Made by a program: the position numbers and the translations under genes. The notes beneath the pieces were generated by a model. The model saw only the letters and a list, made by a program, of their open reading frames with translations. It did not search any database and had not been told where the DNA came from. A stretch of 64,000 nt of DNA from Phytopseudomonas argentinensis (lineage in GTDB: Bacteria > Pseudomonadota > Gammaproteobacteria > Pseudomonadales > Pseudomonadaceae): positions 434,001 to 498,000 of the forward strand of contig NZ_FORC01000002.1 in the NCBI RefSeq assembly GCF_900113905.1. Direction: 5' to 3'. Of this stretch, positions 27,306 to 38,513 are shown one piece after another (the stretch's first letter is position 1; each line of letters begins with the position of its first letter).

Positions 27306-27842
27306 ATGGCCACGCAAAGCATCATCGTCCCGCGCATTTCCAGCTTTCCCGGTCACGAACGCAAGGCGCAGCAGATCCTGCGCTGGCTGGCCAAGCGCGA
27401 TATCGTCGAGGCATTGCCCACTACCTGCGGGCGCAGCGGCATGGCCTACGCCATCGCGCCGGGGGCGAGCAGGGTGGTCGAGTCCGCCGAGCGGCTGCCG
27501 TTCGGCCAGCCCGTCAATGGTCTTGAGGTCATCTACCGGCGCTGCATCTACACGCCCATCGAGGATTTTCTCGAGGAGGCGGGTTGCCCCGAGTGCCGCC
27601 GGGAAGTCGGCGAGGCGTTGTTCGAGAGCCTGGATGAATGGATGCCTGGCGACACCGACAACTTCACCTGCCCCGAATGCCGGCACGAAGATGACATCAA
27701 CGGCTTTCTGTTCCTGCAGCCCTGCGGCTTTTCCAACTTGGGGTTCATCTTCAACGGCTGGGCCGATGCGCGCTTTACGCCAGCCTTCGTCGAAGAGTTC
27801 GCCGAACGGCTGGGGTATCCGGTGGCGCTTGTGCAGGCCTGA
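27306..27842 (+). CDS. Zinc-ribbon-like conserved protein of unknown function
   Basis: 178 residues, cytoplasmic. Two CxxC pairs, Cys94/Cys97 (GCPECRRE) and Cys122/Cys125 (TCPECRHE), can make a zinc ribbon in the middle of the protein. The rest is not recognised; I recall similar Pseudomonas proteins annotated as a sugar ABC transporter ATPase, but no Walker motif is present and that label should not be used. It lies between the PACE and guaB genes. Confidence 0.65.
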   Translation: MATQSIIVPRISSFPGHERKAQQILRWLAKRDIVEALPTTCGRSGMAYAIAPGASRVVESAERLPFGQPVNGLEVIYRRCIYTPIEDFLEEAGCPECRREVGEALFESLDEWMPGDTDNFTCPECRHEDDINGFLFLQPCGFSNLGFIFNGWADARFTPAFVEEFAERLGYPVALVQA

Positions 27843-28030
27843 GACAGCGTGTTGCCGATGCTGCACCGACGCTGCGGCATGTTGATCAGCATGCTGGTGC
27901 GGCGCTACAGGGAGAGGGGAGCTCTTCCTTGAGCCTGAAATAGATCAGGCTGCATGAATCCCCATCGGTTCCCCGCTCGTTGAGAATCATTGATATTAAT
28001 TGCCGAACGGTCGATCCGCCATTCTTTACA

Positions 28031-29565
<1,535 letters not shown>

Positions 29566-29566
<1 letters not shown>

Positions 29567-29706
29567 AAAATCGATTTGACGCTGCTGCGCTTGAGCATGC
29601 TGCGTTGGAGAGAAGCTCGAAATGCTCATTTGCTCCAGCAAACTCCGCTTTCTCGCTTCTCTCCGCCTTGCCTGCTCATCGCTCGCGACGCGGCAAATCG
29701 ATTTTT
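29566..29706. repeat. Palindromic repeat element after guaB (copy 2)
   Basis: 141 bases bounded by perfect 13-bp inverted ends, AAAAATCGATTTG (29566-29578) and CAAATCGATTTTT (29694-29706). Inside, GGAGAGAAGC pairs with GCTTCTCTCC and TTTGC pairs with GCAAA around TCCA. It shares the core AAATGCTCATTT...AAACTCCGCTTT with the mdcB copy, while the arms differ but stay complementary. The first base is the last base of the guaB stop codon; the T-rich right end could help end or attenuate guaB transcription before guaA. Confidence 0.85.
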
Positions 29707-29777
29707 GAACTGAATTAAGAACGGGGCTGTATCGACAGCCCCGCGTTGTTTCTGCTTCCACTGACGAGAACAGAGTC

Positions 29778-31355
29778 ATGGCCCTCGACATTCACGCTCA
29801 CCGCATCCTGATCCTCGACTTCGGTTCCCAGTACACCCAGCTGATTGCCCGCCGTGTGCGCGAGATCGGCGTGTTCTGCGAACTGCACCCCTGGGACATG
29901 TCCGAAGAGGACATTCGTGCCTTCGCTCCGCGCGGCATCATCCTCGCCGGCGGCCCGGAGTCGGTACATGAAGCCGACAGCCCGCGCGCGCGCCAGGCCG
30001 TATTCGACCTCGGCGTGCCGCTGCTGGGTATCTGCTACGGCATGCAGACCATGGCCGAGCAACTGGGCGGCAAGGTCGCCGGCTCCGACCTGCGCGAATT
30101 CGGTTATGCCCGCGTCGATGTAGTCGGCAAGAGCAAGCTGCTCGACGGCATCGAAGACCATGTCGACGCCGACGGCGTGCTGGGCCTGGACGTGTGGATG
30201 AGCCACGGCGACAAGGTCACCGAGCTGCCCGGCCAGTTCAACATCCTGGCGAGCACCCCGAGCTGCCCGATTGCCGGTATGTTCGACGACGCCCGCGGCT
30301 ACTACGGCGTGCAGTTCCACCCGGAAGTGACCCACACCAAGCAGGGCGGTCGTATCCTTACCCGTTTCGTGCAGGACATCTGCGGCTGCGAAGCCCTGTG
30401 GACTCCGTCCAACATCGTCGAAGACGCCATCGCCCAGGTGCGTGAGCAGGTCGGTTCGGCCAACGTGCTGTTGGGCCTGTCCGGCGGCGTCGACTCATCC
30501 GTGGTTGCCGCGCTGCTGCACAAGGCGATCGGCGACCAGCTGACCTGCGTGTTCGTCGACAACGGCCTGCTGCGCCTGCATGAAGGCGACCAGGTGATGG
30601 CCATGTTCAAGGAGAACATGGGCGTCAAGGTGATCCGCGCCGATGCCGAGCAGCAGTTTCTCGACAACCTGGCTGGCGAAGCCGACCCGGAGAAGAAGCG
30701 CAAGATCATCGGCCGCACCTTCATCGACGTGTTTGATGCCGAAGCCAGCAAGCTGGACAACATCCAGTTCCTCGCCCAGGGCACCATCTACCCGGACGTG
30801 ATCGAGTCGGCTGGCGCCAAGAGCGGCAAGGCCCACGTGATCAAATCGCACCACAACGTCGGCGGCCTGCCGGAGGAAATGAACCTCAAGCTGGTCGAGC
30901 CGCTGCGCGAACTGTTCAAGGACGAAGTGCGCAAGATCGGACTGGAACTGGGCCTGCCCTACGACATGGTCTACCGCCACCCGTTCCCGGGCCCGGGCCT
31001 GGGCGTGCGCATTCTCGGTGAAGTGAAGAAGGAATACGCCGACATCCTGCGCCGCGCCGACCACATCTTCATCGAAGAACTGCGCAAGGCGGACTGGTAC
31101 CACAAGACCAGCCAGGCCTTCGTGGTGTTCCAGCCGGTACGCTCGGTGGGCGTGGTCGGTGATGGCCGTCGCTACGCCTGGGTCGTCGCCCTGCGCGCCG
31201 TGGAAACCGTGGACTTCATGACCGCGCGCTGGGCGCACCTGCCCTACGAGCTGCTGGAGACCGTCAGCGGCCGGATCATCAACGAAATCGACGGCATCTC
31301 CCGCGTTACCTACGACGTGTCGAGCAAGCCGCCCGCGACCATCGAGTGGGAGTGA
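29778..31355 (+). CDS. guaA: GMP synthase (glutamine-hydrolysing)
   Basis: 525 residues. Amidates XMP to GMP. The N-terminal glutaminase has the nucleophile Cys in [11 protein letters not shown] and the His-Glu pair in [10 protein letters not shown]; the ATP pyrophosphatase domain has [10 protein letters not shown]; the C-terminal dimerisation domain ends with KPPATIEWE. It forms the guanine branch with guaB. Confidence 0.97.
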   Translation: MALDIHAHRILILDFGSQYTQLIARRVREIGVFCELHPWDMSEEDIRAFAPRGIILAGGPESVHEADSPRARQAVFDLGVPLLGICYGMQTMAEQLGGKVAGSDLREFGYARVDVVGKSKLLDGIEDHVDADGVLGLDVWMSHGDKVTELPGQFNILASTPSCPIAGMFDDARGYYGVQFHPEVTHTKQGGRILTRFVQDICGCEALWTPSNIVEDAIAQVREQVGSANVLLGLSGGVDSSVVAALLHKAIGDQLTCVFVDNGLLRLHEGDQVMAMFKENMGVKVIRADAEQQFLDNLAGEADPEKKRKIIGRTFIDVFDAEASKLDNIQFLAQGTIYPDVIESAGAKSGKAHVIKSHHNVGGLPEEMNLKLVEPLRELFKDEVRKIGLELGLPYDMVYRHPFPGPGLGVRILGEVKKEYADILRRADHIFIEELRKADWYHKTSQAFVVFQPVRSVGVVGDGRRYAWVVALRAVETVDFMTARWAHLPYELLETVSGRIINEIDGISRVTYDVSSKPPATIEWE

Positions 31356-31393
31356 CTCCGCATCCGGTGTAAGCCGGCATCAGGTCAAAAAAA

Positions 31394-31422
31394 CCCAAAG
31401 CCCGCTTAATGCGGGCTTTGGG
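31394..31422. terminator. Strong terminator between guaA and the GGDEF/EAL gene
   Basis: CCCAAAGCCCGC and GCGGGCTTTGGG form a perfect 12-bp stem around TTAAT. Seven adenines lie on its left, so read on the minus strand the hairpin is followed by TTTTTTT: a textbook intrinsic terminator for the GGDEF/EAL gene. On the plus strand the T-run is missing, so guaA may use it less well. Confidence 0.85.
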
Positions 31423-31501
31423 CATTATGGGGCTGGCAAATCCGGGTAGCGCTTATGGGGCTCGAGATATGAGCGCGGGTTATGCCTGTCCTGTCGCCGG
31501 A

Positions 31502-33448
31502 TCAAACCACCTGCGCCCTGGCCAGTCTCTCGCCTTCAAGCCAGGCGCGGATGTCGCAGGCAGGCATGGGTTTGGCGAACAGGTAGCCCTGGGCCCAGGT
31601 GCAGCCGAGTTTTTTCAGGGCGCCGAGTTCGTTGGCGGTTTCCACGCCTTCGACGATGCACTCCAGCTGCATGTCCTGGCATAGGGCAATCAGCGACTTG
31701 ACGATCTTGAAGCTGGCCGGGTCGACGTCGATGGCGGTGACGAAGGTGCGGTCCACCTTCAGTTTGGTCAACGACAGCGCGTGGATGTGGCTCAGGCTGG
31801 AATAGCCGGTGCCGAAGTCGTCGAGGGAAATGCCGCAGCCCAGTTCGCGCAACCGGCTGATCGTCCGCTGGGTCTGCGGCAGGTCCTGGATGGCCGCGGT
31901 TTCGGTGATCTCGAGATCGAGACGGGCCGGGTCGAAGGGGCTGCGCTTGATCAGTTCGACGATCTGCTGGGCGGCGTCCTGCGAACCACAGTCGTGGGCC
32001 GACAGGTTGAATGACAGGCGCATACCTGCAGGCCAACTGGCGGCCGTATCCAGTGCCTCTCTCAGCAATGGCACCGTGAGGCGATTGACCATGCCGACGC
32101 GCTCGGCTATCGGGATGAACTCACCTGGCGGCACGTTACCCAGCTCCGGGCTTTCCCAGCGTGCCAGTGCCTCGAAGGCGACGGTTTGCGAACGGTGAAT
32201 ATCCACGATCGGTTGGAACACCACGTGAAACTCAGTAGCCAGATCGGCCCTGCGCAGGGCCTGTTCGGTAAGCCCTTCGCGGTTGAGCTGCTGGCGATGG
32301 GCTGCGCTGAACAGGCACACCGTGCCGGGGCGGTGGCGCTTGCTCTGGTACAGGGCATAGTCGGCGTATTCGTACACCTGGGTGGGGCTGGATGCCTGGT
32401 CCGGAAAGGTCGCGATGCCCAGTGACCCACTGATCTGGATGGGGATGTCAACCAGCAGGAAAGGCTCGCGCAGGCTGGCGCAGATTTTCTCGCCAAACGC
32501 CCGCAACTGGCCGTCGCTCATGGCTTGGGTGATGATCAGCGCGAACTCGTCGCCGCCGAGCCGGGCCAGGTGCACACCCTCGTCGAGCAGCCCGGTCAGG
32601 CGCTGGCCAACCTGATAGAGCAGCCGGTCGCCAACGCTATGGCCATACAGATCGTTGACCGGCTTGAAGCCATCCAGGTCGATCAGCCCCACGGCCAGGC
32701 GAGTCTGTTGCTCGCAGGCACGGGACAATTGCGTGTCGAGGCGGGAAAAGAACTGCCGTCGATTGGCCAGCCCGGTGAGGCTGTCCTGATTGGCCAGATG
32801 GAGGTTTTCCTCGCTGAGTTTTGCCGTTTGCGCCTGCATGTTCACCAGCCGGGTGAAGTCGGCGTACTGTGCCTTGAGGATGACCAGCATGGCGATGGAC
32901 ACCAGCAGCACGTCAATCGCCGTGGCAACGAAGGTAATGATATTGGTCGATGCAAAGAACACCACGAACGCCGTGTTGACCACTGCCGTGGTGGCCAGGG
33001 CGGCTGGCAGCAGGTGCATCATGCAGAAGATGCAGCCGATGACGGTGATCGCCATATAGAAGGCGACATGCGCCTGGGTGTAGCCATCGCCATAAGGAAA
33101 CAGTGCCAGCGACCAGGCGGTGAAGGCCACGGCCACGAACGGTGCGAGCATGTTGGTGCGTTTCAGTGCCGTCAGCATCTGCGCCGGGCTGCGCGTCCGC
33201 TCGCGCGTACGGAACCATTCCACGGCACGAATCACGCCGAACAACGTCATGATCGCCGGGCAATACACCACCAGCCAGCGCGGTGCGACCGCAAAGTGGG
33301 TGCCTGCCAGCATCAGCGTGTTGACCAGCAGGATGAAATACATCATCGGTAATTGACGAGCCAGCGCGATGTATTGCGCCTTGACCAGGCCAGGGTTGTC
33401 CTTGGGTACGGACATCAGCGCTCGTACGCCGAGCAGGGTTTTGTTCAT
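31502..33448 (-). CDS. Membrane GGDEF/EAL protein (c-di-GMP turnover)
   Basis: About 648 residues from the ATG at 33448; a start 12 codons later is possible and neither has a strong ribosome site. Roughly six transmembrane helices occupy residues 30-200, then GGDEF (RLGGDEFAL intact) and EAL (FEALARW, DDFGTGYSSL, EGVETANELG intact) domains follow. Both activities could be present. The inhibitory RxxD site expected five residues before GGDEF is not seen. It is the left end of the accessory stretch between guaA and the multicopper oxidase gene. Confidence 0.87.
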   Translation of the reverse strand: MNKTLLGVRALMSVPKDNPGLVKAQYIALARQLPMMYFILLVNTLMLAGTHFAVAPRWLVVYCPAIMTLFGVIRAVEWFRTRERTRSPAQMLTALKRTNMLAPFVAVAFTAWSLALFPYGDGYTQAHVAFYMAITVIGCIFCMMHLLPAALATTAVVNTAFVVFFASTNIITFVATAIDVLLVSIAMLVILKAQYADFTRLVNMQAQTAKLSEENLHLANQDSLTGLANRRQFFSRLDTQLSRACEQQTRLAVGLIDLDGFKPVNDLYGHSVGDRLLYQVGQRLTGLLDEGVHLARLGGDEFALIITQAMSDGQLRAFGEKICASLREPFLLVDIPIQISGSLGIATFPDQASSPTQVYEYADYALYQSKRHRPGTVCLFSAAHRQQLNREGLTEQALRRADLATEFHVVFQPIVDIHRSQTVAFEALARWESPELGNVPPGEFIPIAERVGMVNRLTVPLLREALDTAASWPAGMRLSFNLSAHDCGSQDAAQQIVELIKRSPFDPARLDLEITETAAIQDLPQTQRTISRLRELGCGISLDDFGTGYSSLSHIHALSLTKLKVDRTFVTAIDVDPASFKIVKSLIALCQDMQLECIVEGVETANELGALKKLGCTWAQGYLFAKPMPACDIRAWLEGERLARAQVV

Positions 33449-33998
33449 CAGGCGAGGCTCTGAAAATAGACTAGATAAGTAACCGAGCGGATTATCCTTT
33501 CCAGCCTGGATCGAGCAGGATTGCGCGCTGCTCTCATGGGATCGTGTCGGCCGATCTTCAGTTTTCTGCAATCTTTACGACTAGTGGCACTTTGATTTCG
33601 TTCCGTCAGCCGATCGTGAGGGTGGCGGGTGAGATGGGAGGTGGTGGCAGGTTAGAAAGACGACCAGGCGCTCATTCAGCACCCACCGGGGCCGCGTCTA
33701 CCGCCTATGAACGGTAAATCTGAAATCCCTGCTATAGCGGGCTTCGTGATGTTCGCGTGCAGAATCTTGCTCGGACCGGCGTGATCCGAGACCTTCAATT
33801 GGTGGAGAGCATTGGGCGGTGGCGGTGTTCGGAATCCAAACTGCGAATTTTTATGTAACAGTCGGGAACTTTATTGTTAATGACTATCGTTGTGATAAAG
33901 GTTTTCGAATATGATTGTTGTACGACCTCTGCTGACCTCTGCGGCAGCGCCGAATGGCGCGCAGGGCAGGGGGCTTCCAACAATCAAGGATCTTGAGC
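33449..33998. other. AT-richer intergenic region before the siderophore receptor
   Basis: 550 bases without a convincing gene (a 62-codon minus-strand frame at 33795-33983 has no family features). By eye it is lower in GC than most of the window, especially 33840-33910. It contains the Fur-like site at 33876-33894 and presumably the receptor promoter. Confidence 0.5.
33876..33894 (+). promoter_or_regulatory. Fur-box-like site
   Basis: GTTAATGACTATCGTTGTG matches 13 of 19 positions of the Fur consensus (GATAATGATAATCATTATC). It lies about 105 bases before the start of a TonB-dependent siderophore receptor gene, so iron repression is the natural reading. Confidence 0.6.
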
Positions 33999-36125
33999 AT
34001 GACTCACTGCAAACCCAGGGCCATTCCCACCAGCGTGTCCTGGCAGCGAACCGCTACGGCCGCCCTGTTCTGCACGCCGCTGGTTGCCGTTCCCCTGAGC
34101 GTAACTGCCCAGGAGGCCACCACTATCAGTGAGGAGGAGGCCTATCGCCTTGCACCGATCATCGTCAACACGCAGGCGACCGCCAGCGATGATGCCAACA
34201 CGGTGGTCGCTCAGGAGCTCTGGGTGGGCGGCAAGGTTGCGACCAGCATTCTCAATACGCCGGCTTCGGTTTCGGTCGTTACCGAGAAGGAAATCGAGCA
34301 GCGCAGCGTCAATACGACTGAAGAACTCCTGCAGTACACGCCGGGTATCATCACGGATTACTACGGTTCGGACGATCGCAACGACTATTTCAAGATTCGT
34401 GGCTTTCAGGCCACTACCTATCGCGATGGTCTGACCCTGGGCTCGATGCGTGGTGTGCGCGAAGAACCATTTGCCTACGAGCGTGTTGAAGTCCTGCGCG
34501 GCGCCAACTCCACACTGTTTGGCGCCGCCGATCCGGGTGGCTCGGTCAACTTCGTGACCAAGAAGCCGCGCTTCGAAAAATTCGGTCAGGTCTACGCCAC
34601 TTATGGTTCGTTCAACCATAAGGAAACCGGCATCGACGTCGGTGACTCGTTGAACGCCGACCAGACCGTTGCCTACCGTTTTACCGGCAAGCTTCAGGAC
34701 AGCGACCGAGAATACGATCACTCGCGGGACGACAATGGCTTCGTGATGGGGGGCCTGACCTGGGCGCCGACAGCCTATACCTCGGGTACCTTGACTCTGG
34801 ATCACCTCAAAACCAAAAGTTCGCCCAATAGCGGCGGGTATCCGCTGGATCGGGAATATGACCGCAGCGATTTCTTCGGGGAACCTGGTTACAACTTCCA
34901 TGATGTCGAGCGAACCAGCATCAGCGGTAACGTCACCCACGATTTCGACAATGGTTTCGTGCTGCGCAGCAATCTGCGCTACAGCGAACTTACCGATGAT
35001 TTCGCTTACCTGTATTTGAACGGTACGGGGACCGGGACCCTACGCAATCGTGATGTTTTCGGCACTGATACCGAAGCCGACCAAGTCAACGGCAACCTGA
35101 TGCTGCAGTACGATGCCCGTTTCGAGAATATCGACAGCAGCACCATGGTGGGTGTGGAGTATGGCGATTCGTCTACCGACGCTGAGTCCATCTATCAGCA
35201 GGGGGTTTCCGCGATTGATATCGCCAATCCCGTATACAGTGGTGCTCCGGCAGGCCTAGTCCCCTATCTTCGGACGAAACGGGACTACACAACCAAGTCG
35301 GTATTCCTGCAGCAGAATCTGTCGTTCTACGAGCGCTTTATCGTCACCGCTGGCGTGCGTAACGACTCGATGGATCTTGCCGAGACCGACAAGCTCAGTT
35401 CGACCAAGACCTCCGACAGCTTCTCTGAAACCTCCCTGCGCGGGGCGCTGACCTATATCGTTACTGACGAGGTTTCCACTTATGTCAGCATGGTGGAGTC
35501 CGTGTCGCCACCCGAGATTGGTACCACGCCGAAGCGCGGCAAACAGTACGAGGTTGGTGTGAAGTATTCCCCGATGGGGATGAATGCGTTGTTCTCGGCT
35601 GCGATCTACGACCTCACTCAGGAAGATGTCACCATCGCGGTAGTCGTGCCTGGTGGGGGTATACAGCAGCAAAATGTTGGCGAGACAAATGTGCGTGGTC
35701 TTGATCTGGAGGCGAAAGCGGAGCTTACCGAGAACCTGAGTCTGGTTGGCGGTTATTCGTATATGAAGTCGGATGTGGTTCGTGGCACGTTGTGGGACGG
35801 TACTTCCCTCAAGGGCAACGAATTCGAGGTGACGCCGCAGCACTCTGCTTCGCTCTGGACCTACTACGACCTGCCTGGTACCGCCATGAGCGTAGGGCTG
35901 GGAGCGCGTTATGTTGGCTCCTACTACTTCGACCCAGCTAACACCAGCAAGAGCGAAGCAGCCACGCTCTTTGACGCTGCCTTCAACTACAACATCGCCA
36001 AGGGGACTGACCTGTCGGTTAACCTCAGCAACCTGCTGGACGAGCAACACGTGGTTGGCTCCGGTACTGCGAACTACTACAACCCTGGCCGAGAAGTCAC
36101 TGCCAAGGTGAGTTACAACTGGTAA
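33999..36125 (+). CDS. TonB-dependent siderophore receptor
   Basis: 708 residues from the ATG at 33999, with AAGGA upstream. Signal peptide to about residue 36 (cleavage near VTA-QEA). The plug contains NTPASVSVVTEKEIEQRS, TEELLQYTPGI, FKIRGF and VEVLRGANSTLFGAADPGGSVNFVTKKP; the barrel ends in TAKVSYNW with a terminal aromatic. The layout is that of FhuA/FiuA-type ferric hydroxamate receptors; the exact ligand is not clear. No N-terminal signalling domain (FecA-like STN) is seen, so it is not a surface-signalling receptor. GC content looks lower than in neighbours, a hint of transfer. Confidence 0.92.
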   Translation: MTHCKPRAIPTSVSWQRTATAALFCTPLVAVPLSVTAQEATTISEEEAYRLAPIIVNTQATASDDANTVVAQELWVGGKVATSILNTPASVSVVTEKEIEQRSVNTTEELLQYTPGIITDYYGSDDRNDYFKIRGFQATTYRDGLTLGSMRGVREEPFAYERVEVLRGANSTLFGAADPGGSVNFVTKKPRFEKFGQVYATYGSFNHKETGIDVGDSLNADQTVAYRFTGKLQDSDREYDHSRDDNGFVMGGLTWAPTAYTSGTLTLDHLKTKSSPNSGGYPLDREYDRSDFFGEPGYNFHDVERTSISGNVTHDFDNGFVLRSNLRYSELTDDFAYLYLNGTGTGTLRNRDVFGTDTEADQVNGNLMLQYDARFENIDSSTMVGVEYGDSSTDAESIYQQGVSAIDIANPVYSGAPAGLVPYLRTKRDYTTKSVFLQQNLSFYERFIVTAGVRNDSMDLAETDKLSSTKTSDSFSETSLRGALTYIVTDEVSTYVSMVESVSPPEIGTTPKRGKQYEVGVKYSPMGMNALFSAAIYDLTQEDVTIAVVVPGGGIQQQNVGETNVRGLDLEAKAELTENLSLVGGYSYMKSDVVRGTLWDGTSLKGNEFEVTPQHSASLWTYYDLPGTAMSVGLGARYVGSYYFDPANTSKSEAATLFDAAFNYNIAKGTDLSVNLSNLLDEQHVVGSGTANYYNPGREVTAKVSYNW

Positions 36126-36230
36126 GTCGGTAAATCGTCGCCCGAGCGGTGCACTATGCTCGGGCAATGTTCCTTGATTGCCGTTGGCCTTCTTTGAGCC
36201 CAGGCAATAACTGAAAATGTATCGCCAATG

Positions 36231-36268
36231 AAAAAGGCGCTAATCGTTAACCGATTGGCGCCTTTTTT
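36231..36268 (+). terminator. Terminator after the siderophore receptor
   Basis: AAGGCGCTAATCG and CGATTGGCGCCTT pair around TTAAC and are followed by TTTT on the plus strand. A run of adenines on the left also makes it usable for the convergent PH-domain gene. Confidence 0.82.
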
Positions 36269-36299
36269 ATTGGCATCGACCCCTTACCGCTCGCTTGCT

Positions 36300-36671
36300 T
36301 CAGCCAAGAACATGAGTCGAAATCAGCTTGGAAATCTCCACCATCGCCGTCTTGCCAGTGAATTCGAACTTCACTTTGCCCAATGAGGAGAAATAGATCT
36401 CCAGTTCCGAGTCAAGGTCGAAGGTGCCGGACGTTTCGATGGAATAGGCGACGATGTTCTTGTAGGGCAGGGAGGTGAAATCCTTCTTGCTGCCGGTAAG
36501 ACCCTGCACGTTGACCGCGATGATGCGCTTGTCTGTGAACACCACGCCGTCGCGCATGGATTTGTAGGCGTCGATGACCTGTTCGTTTTCAAGCAGCAAG
36601 TCGCTGACGCGCTGGGCGTATTCGTCGTTCTGCTTGAGTTTGAAAAAGCCCTTGTTATTGAAGTCGATCAT
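36300..36671 (-). CDS. Bacterial PH-domain protein
   Basis: 123 residues without signal peptide. The pattern MRDGVVFTDKRIIAVNVQGLTGSKKDFTSLPYKNIVAYSIETSGTFDLDSELEI matches bacterial pleckstrin-homology (bPH) proteins. Role unknown. It stands alone between the receptor and TetR genes. Confidence 0.75.
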   Translation of the reverse strand: MIDFNNKGFFKLKQNDEYAQRVSDLLLENEQVIDAYKSMRDGVVFTDKRIIAVNVQGLTGSKKDFTSLPYKNIVAYSIETSGTFDLDSELEIYFSSLGKVKFEFTGKTAMVEISKLISTHVLG

Positions 36672-36756
36672 CTGCTGGTCTCTTTTTTAGGTTTGAATCG
36701 TTCTGTACTTGAAGACTGCCGCGGTGCGTTTTGGCAACTCACCCGCACCAGGCGGC

Positions 36757-37383
36757 TCAGGCAGGCTGCTGCAGCGCGCCCTGAATCAGCGAGGTAAAGG
36801 TGGCGATCACCTCCGCCTTGGCATACCGGCTGCGCACCAGCGCGCCTGCCAACGCTTCGCCCGCGCCGACCAAGCCGGCGCAGCGCCGCTCCAGCTCGGC
36901 AGCCGGCAGGTTGGCGTGGGGCTCGAGCACGCTGACGAACATCTGCACGCAGTTATCGAGCAGCTCTTGGAATACCGCGGCCTTCTCATCGCTGCCCGCC
37001 AGGGCGGCACCTACTGCGTAGAACTCGTCAGTGTTGTTGGATGCGCAGTCGATATAGGCGCTGGACAACAGCTGCGCCGTATCCTCCAGGCTGCGGGTGG
37101 TACCCGCCATCAGTTCGCGAAAGGCATTGATCCGTTCGATGTCGATCCACCGGTACAGCTCGATCAACAAGCCGGAACGGGTGCCGAAGTGGTCGTAGAC
37201 CACCGGCTTGGACACTCCGGCGCAAGTGGCCAGATGGCCGAGAGTCAGACGGTCGGCACCTTCATGGCGCACCACCTGCCGCGCGGTTTGCAGCAGCTGA
37301 TGTCGACGTTCGGCTTTGGACAACCGGCCTCTCGATGGGGTAGTGGCAGAGTGATGGTTTTTTTGCACGTCGTCGGGTTCCAA
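36757..37383 (-). CDS. TetR-family regulator
   Basis: 208 residues if the TTG at 37383 is used; a GTG five codons later is an alternative. Helix-turn-helix at about 25-70 (LTLGHLATCAGVSKPVVYDHFGTRSGLLIELY). It diverges from the saccharopine-dehydrogenase-like gene, and two similar inverted repeats lie in the shared 94-base gap, one 7 bases before its own start. It probably represses both genes; the ligand is unknown. Confidence 0.85.
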   Translation of the reverse strand: MEPDDVQKNHHSATTPSRGRLSKAERRHQLLQTARQVVRHEGADRLTLGHLATCAGVSKPVVYDHFGTRSGLLIELYRWIDIERINAFRELMAGTTRSLEDTAQLLSSAYIDCASNNTDEFYAVGAALAGSDEKAAVFQELLDNCVQMFVSVLEPHANLPAAELERRCAGLVGAGEALAGALVRSRYAKAEVIATFTSLIQGALQQPA

Positions 37384-37389
37384 AACAGA

Positions 37390-37408
37390 AACCTACCAAT
37401 GGTAGGTT
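37390..37408. promoter_or_regulatory. TetR operator 1
   Basis: AACCTACC-AAT-GGTAGGTT, a perfect 8-bp inverted repeat, directly before the tetR start. A near copy (operator 2) lies 43 bases to the right. Confidence 0.75.
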
Positions 37409-37433
37409 AAAGAGGCTAGGCTCATTTACAGGT

Positions 37434-37451
37434 TCCTACTAAAGGTAGGTT
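37434..37451. promoter_or_regulatory. TetR operator 2
   Basis: TCCTACTAAAGGTAGGTT matches operator 1 (ACCTACCAATGGTAGGTT) at 15 of 18 positions. It ends 26 bases before the divergent gene, where it would block its promoter. Confidence 0.7.
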
Positions 37452-37477
37452 AAGCCAGTAAACGGAGGACGTACAGC

Positions 37478-38491
37478 ATGTCTATTGATCCTGTTCTGTT
37501 GATGGGTGGCTCTGGAGCCATCGGTAACCACACGGCTGCGGCGCTGCGTGCCCAGCATCCCGACCTTGCCTTGTTGATCGCTGGTCGCGATCTGGCCAAG
37601 GCTCAACAAGCCGCCGAGCGAATCGGCAATGCGCAGGCGGTGGTGCTGGATCCCGCTGCCGATGACCTTGGCCTCGGCGATCAACCGGTCAGTGCGGTGG
37701 TGGTCTTCTATATGGATCACGCCCTGGCTGGCCTGCGCTTCGCCCAGAAACGCGGCGTGCCGCACCTGAGTATTTCCTCCGGGGTGTTCGAGATCGCCCC
37801 GGAGATCGCCACCTACATGCACAACCCTGACGCTGCGCCCATCGTGCTGGGTTATGAATGGATGGTGGGCGCCACTACGGTGGCCACGCTGCGCATTGCC
37901 GAAGCGTTTCGGCGGGTCGATGAGATCCGTATCAACGCCCTGGTCGACGAGCAGGATACCGGCGGGCCGACCGTCGCCACCGACTTCGAGCACCTGAACC
38001 GGATGCTTCCTGCAGCGCTGACACGCCGTGATGGCGTTTATATGTGGCGTGAGGACGACCAGGCAAAAGCCCGCTTCCGCGCCGTGGACGGCACGCCGAT
38101 CGAAGCTGGCGGTTTTTCATCCATTGATGTCGTCGGTCTTGCGGCGGCCACGGATGCGCCGAACGTGCAATTCAACATGGCCATCGATGTCAGCTCCACC
38201 AGCCGTCAGGGCGGAGCCATGTCGACGGAGATCCTCATCGAGCTGTCCGGTGAGGATCTGCAAGGCAAGCCGCTGCGCACCCGTCATGCCGTCATGCATC
38301 CCAAGGGCGCTGCATTGCTGACTGCCCTGAGCGTAGCAATGCTTATCGAACGCCTGTTGGGCCTGGACGGAAAGGCGGCAACAAAACCTGGCCTGTACTT
38401 TCCCTACCAGTTGCTGGATCGCTCGCGCTATCTGCAACGGTTGCAGGCGGAGGGAGGTGAGTTGCGCGAACTGCAGGTGGACGAGGACTAG
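37478..38491 (+). CDS. Saccharopine-dehydrogenase-like NAD(P)-binding protein
   Basis: 337 residues with a strong GGAGG ribosome site. The Rossmann start VLLMGGSGAIGNHTAAALR is followed by LLIAGRD. Members of this fold include saccharopine dehydrogenases and enoyl-reductase-like proteins; the substrate here cannot be told. As the only gene facing the TetR regulator it is the likely target and may process the regulator's ligand. Confidence 0.75.
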   Translation: MSIDPVLLMGGSGAIGNHTAAALRAQHPDLALLIAGRDLAKAQQAAERIGNAQAVVLDPAADDLGLGDQPVSAVVVFYMDHALAGLRFAQKRGVPHLSISSGVFEIAPEIATYMHNPDAAPIVLGYEWMVGATTVATLRIAEAFRRVDEIRINALVDEQDTGGPTVATDFEHLNRMLPAALTRRDGVYMWREDDQAKARFRAVDGTPIEAGGFSSIDVVGLAAATDAPNVQFNMAIDVSSTSRQGGAMSTEILIELSGEDLQGKPLRTRHAVMHPKGAALLTALSVAMLIERLLGLDGKAATKPGLYFPYQLLDRSRYLQRLQAEGGELRELQVDED

Positions 38492-38513
38492 GCCGCAAAA
38501 TGATGTGGCAGGG

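Noticed and set aside
27980..28005. Fur-like sequence (GAGAATCATTGATATTAAT) upstream of guaB
   Set aside because: Only about 11 of 19 consensus matches and no iron-related gene adjacent; the guaB promoter at 28031-28059 explains the region.
33795..33983. 62-codon minus-strand frame before the siderophore receptor
   Set aside because: No ribosome site, no family resemblance, and it overlaps the Fur-like control region.
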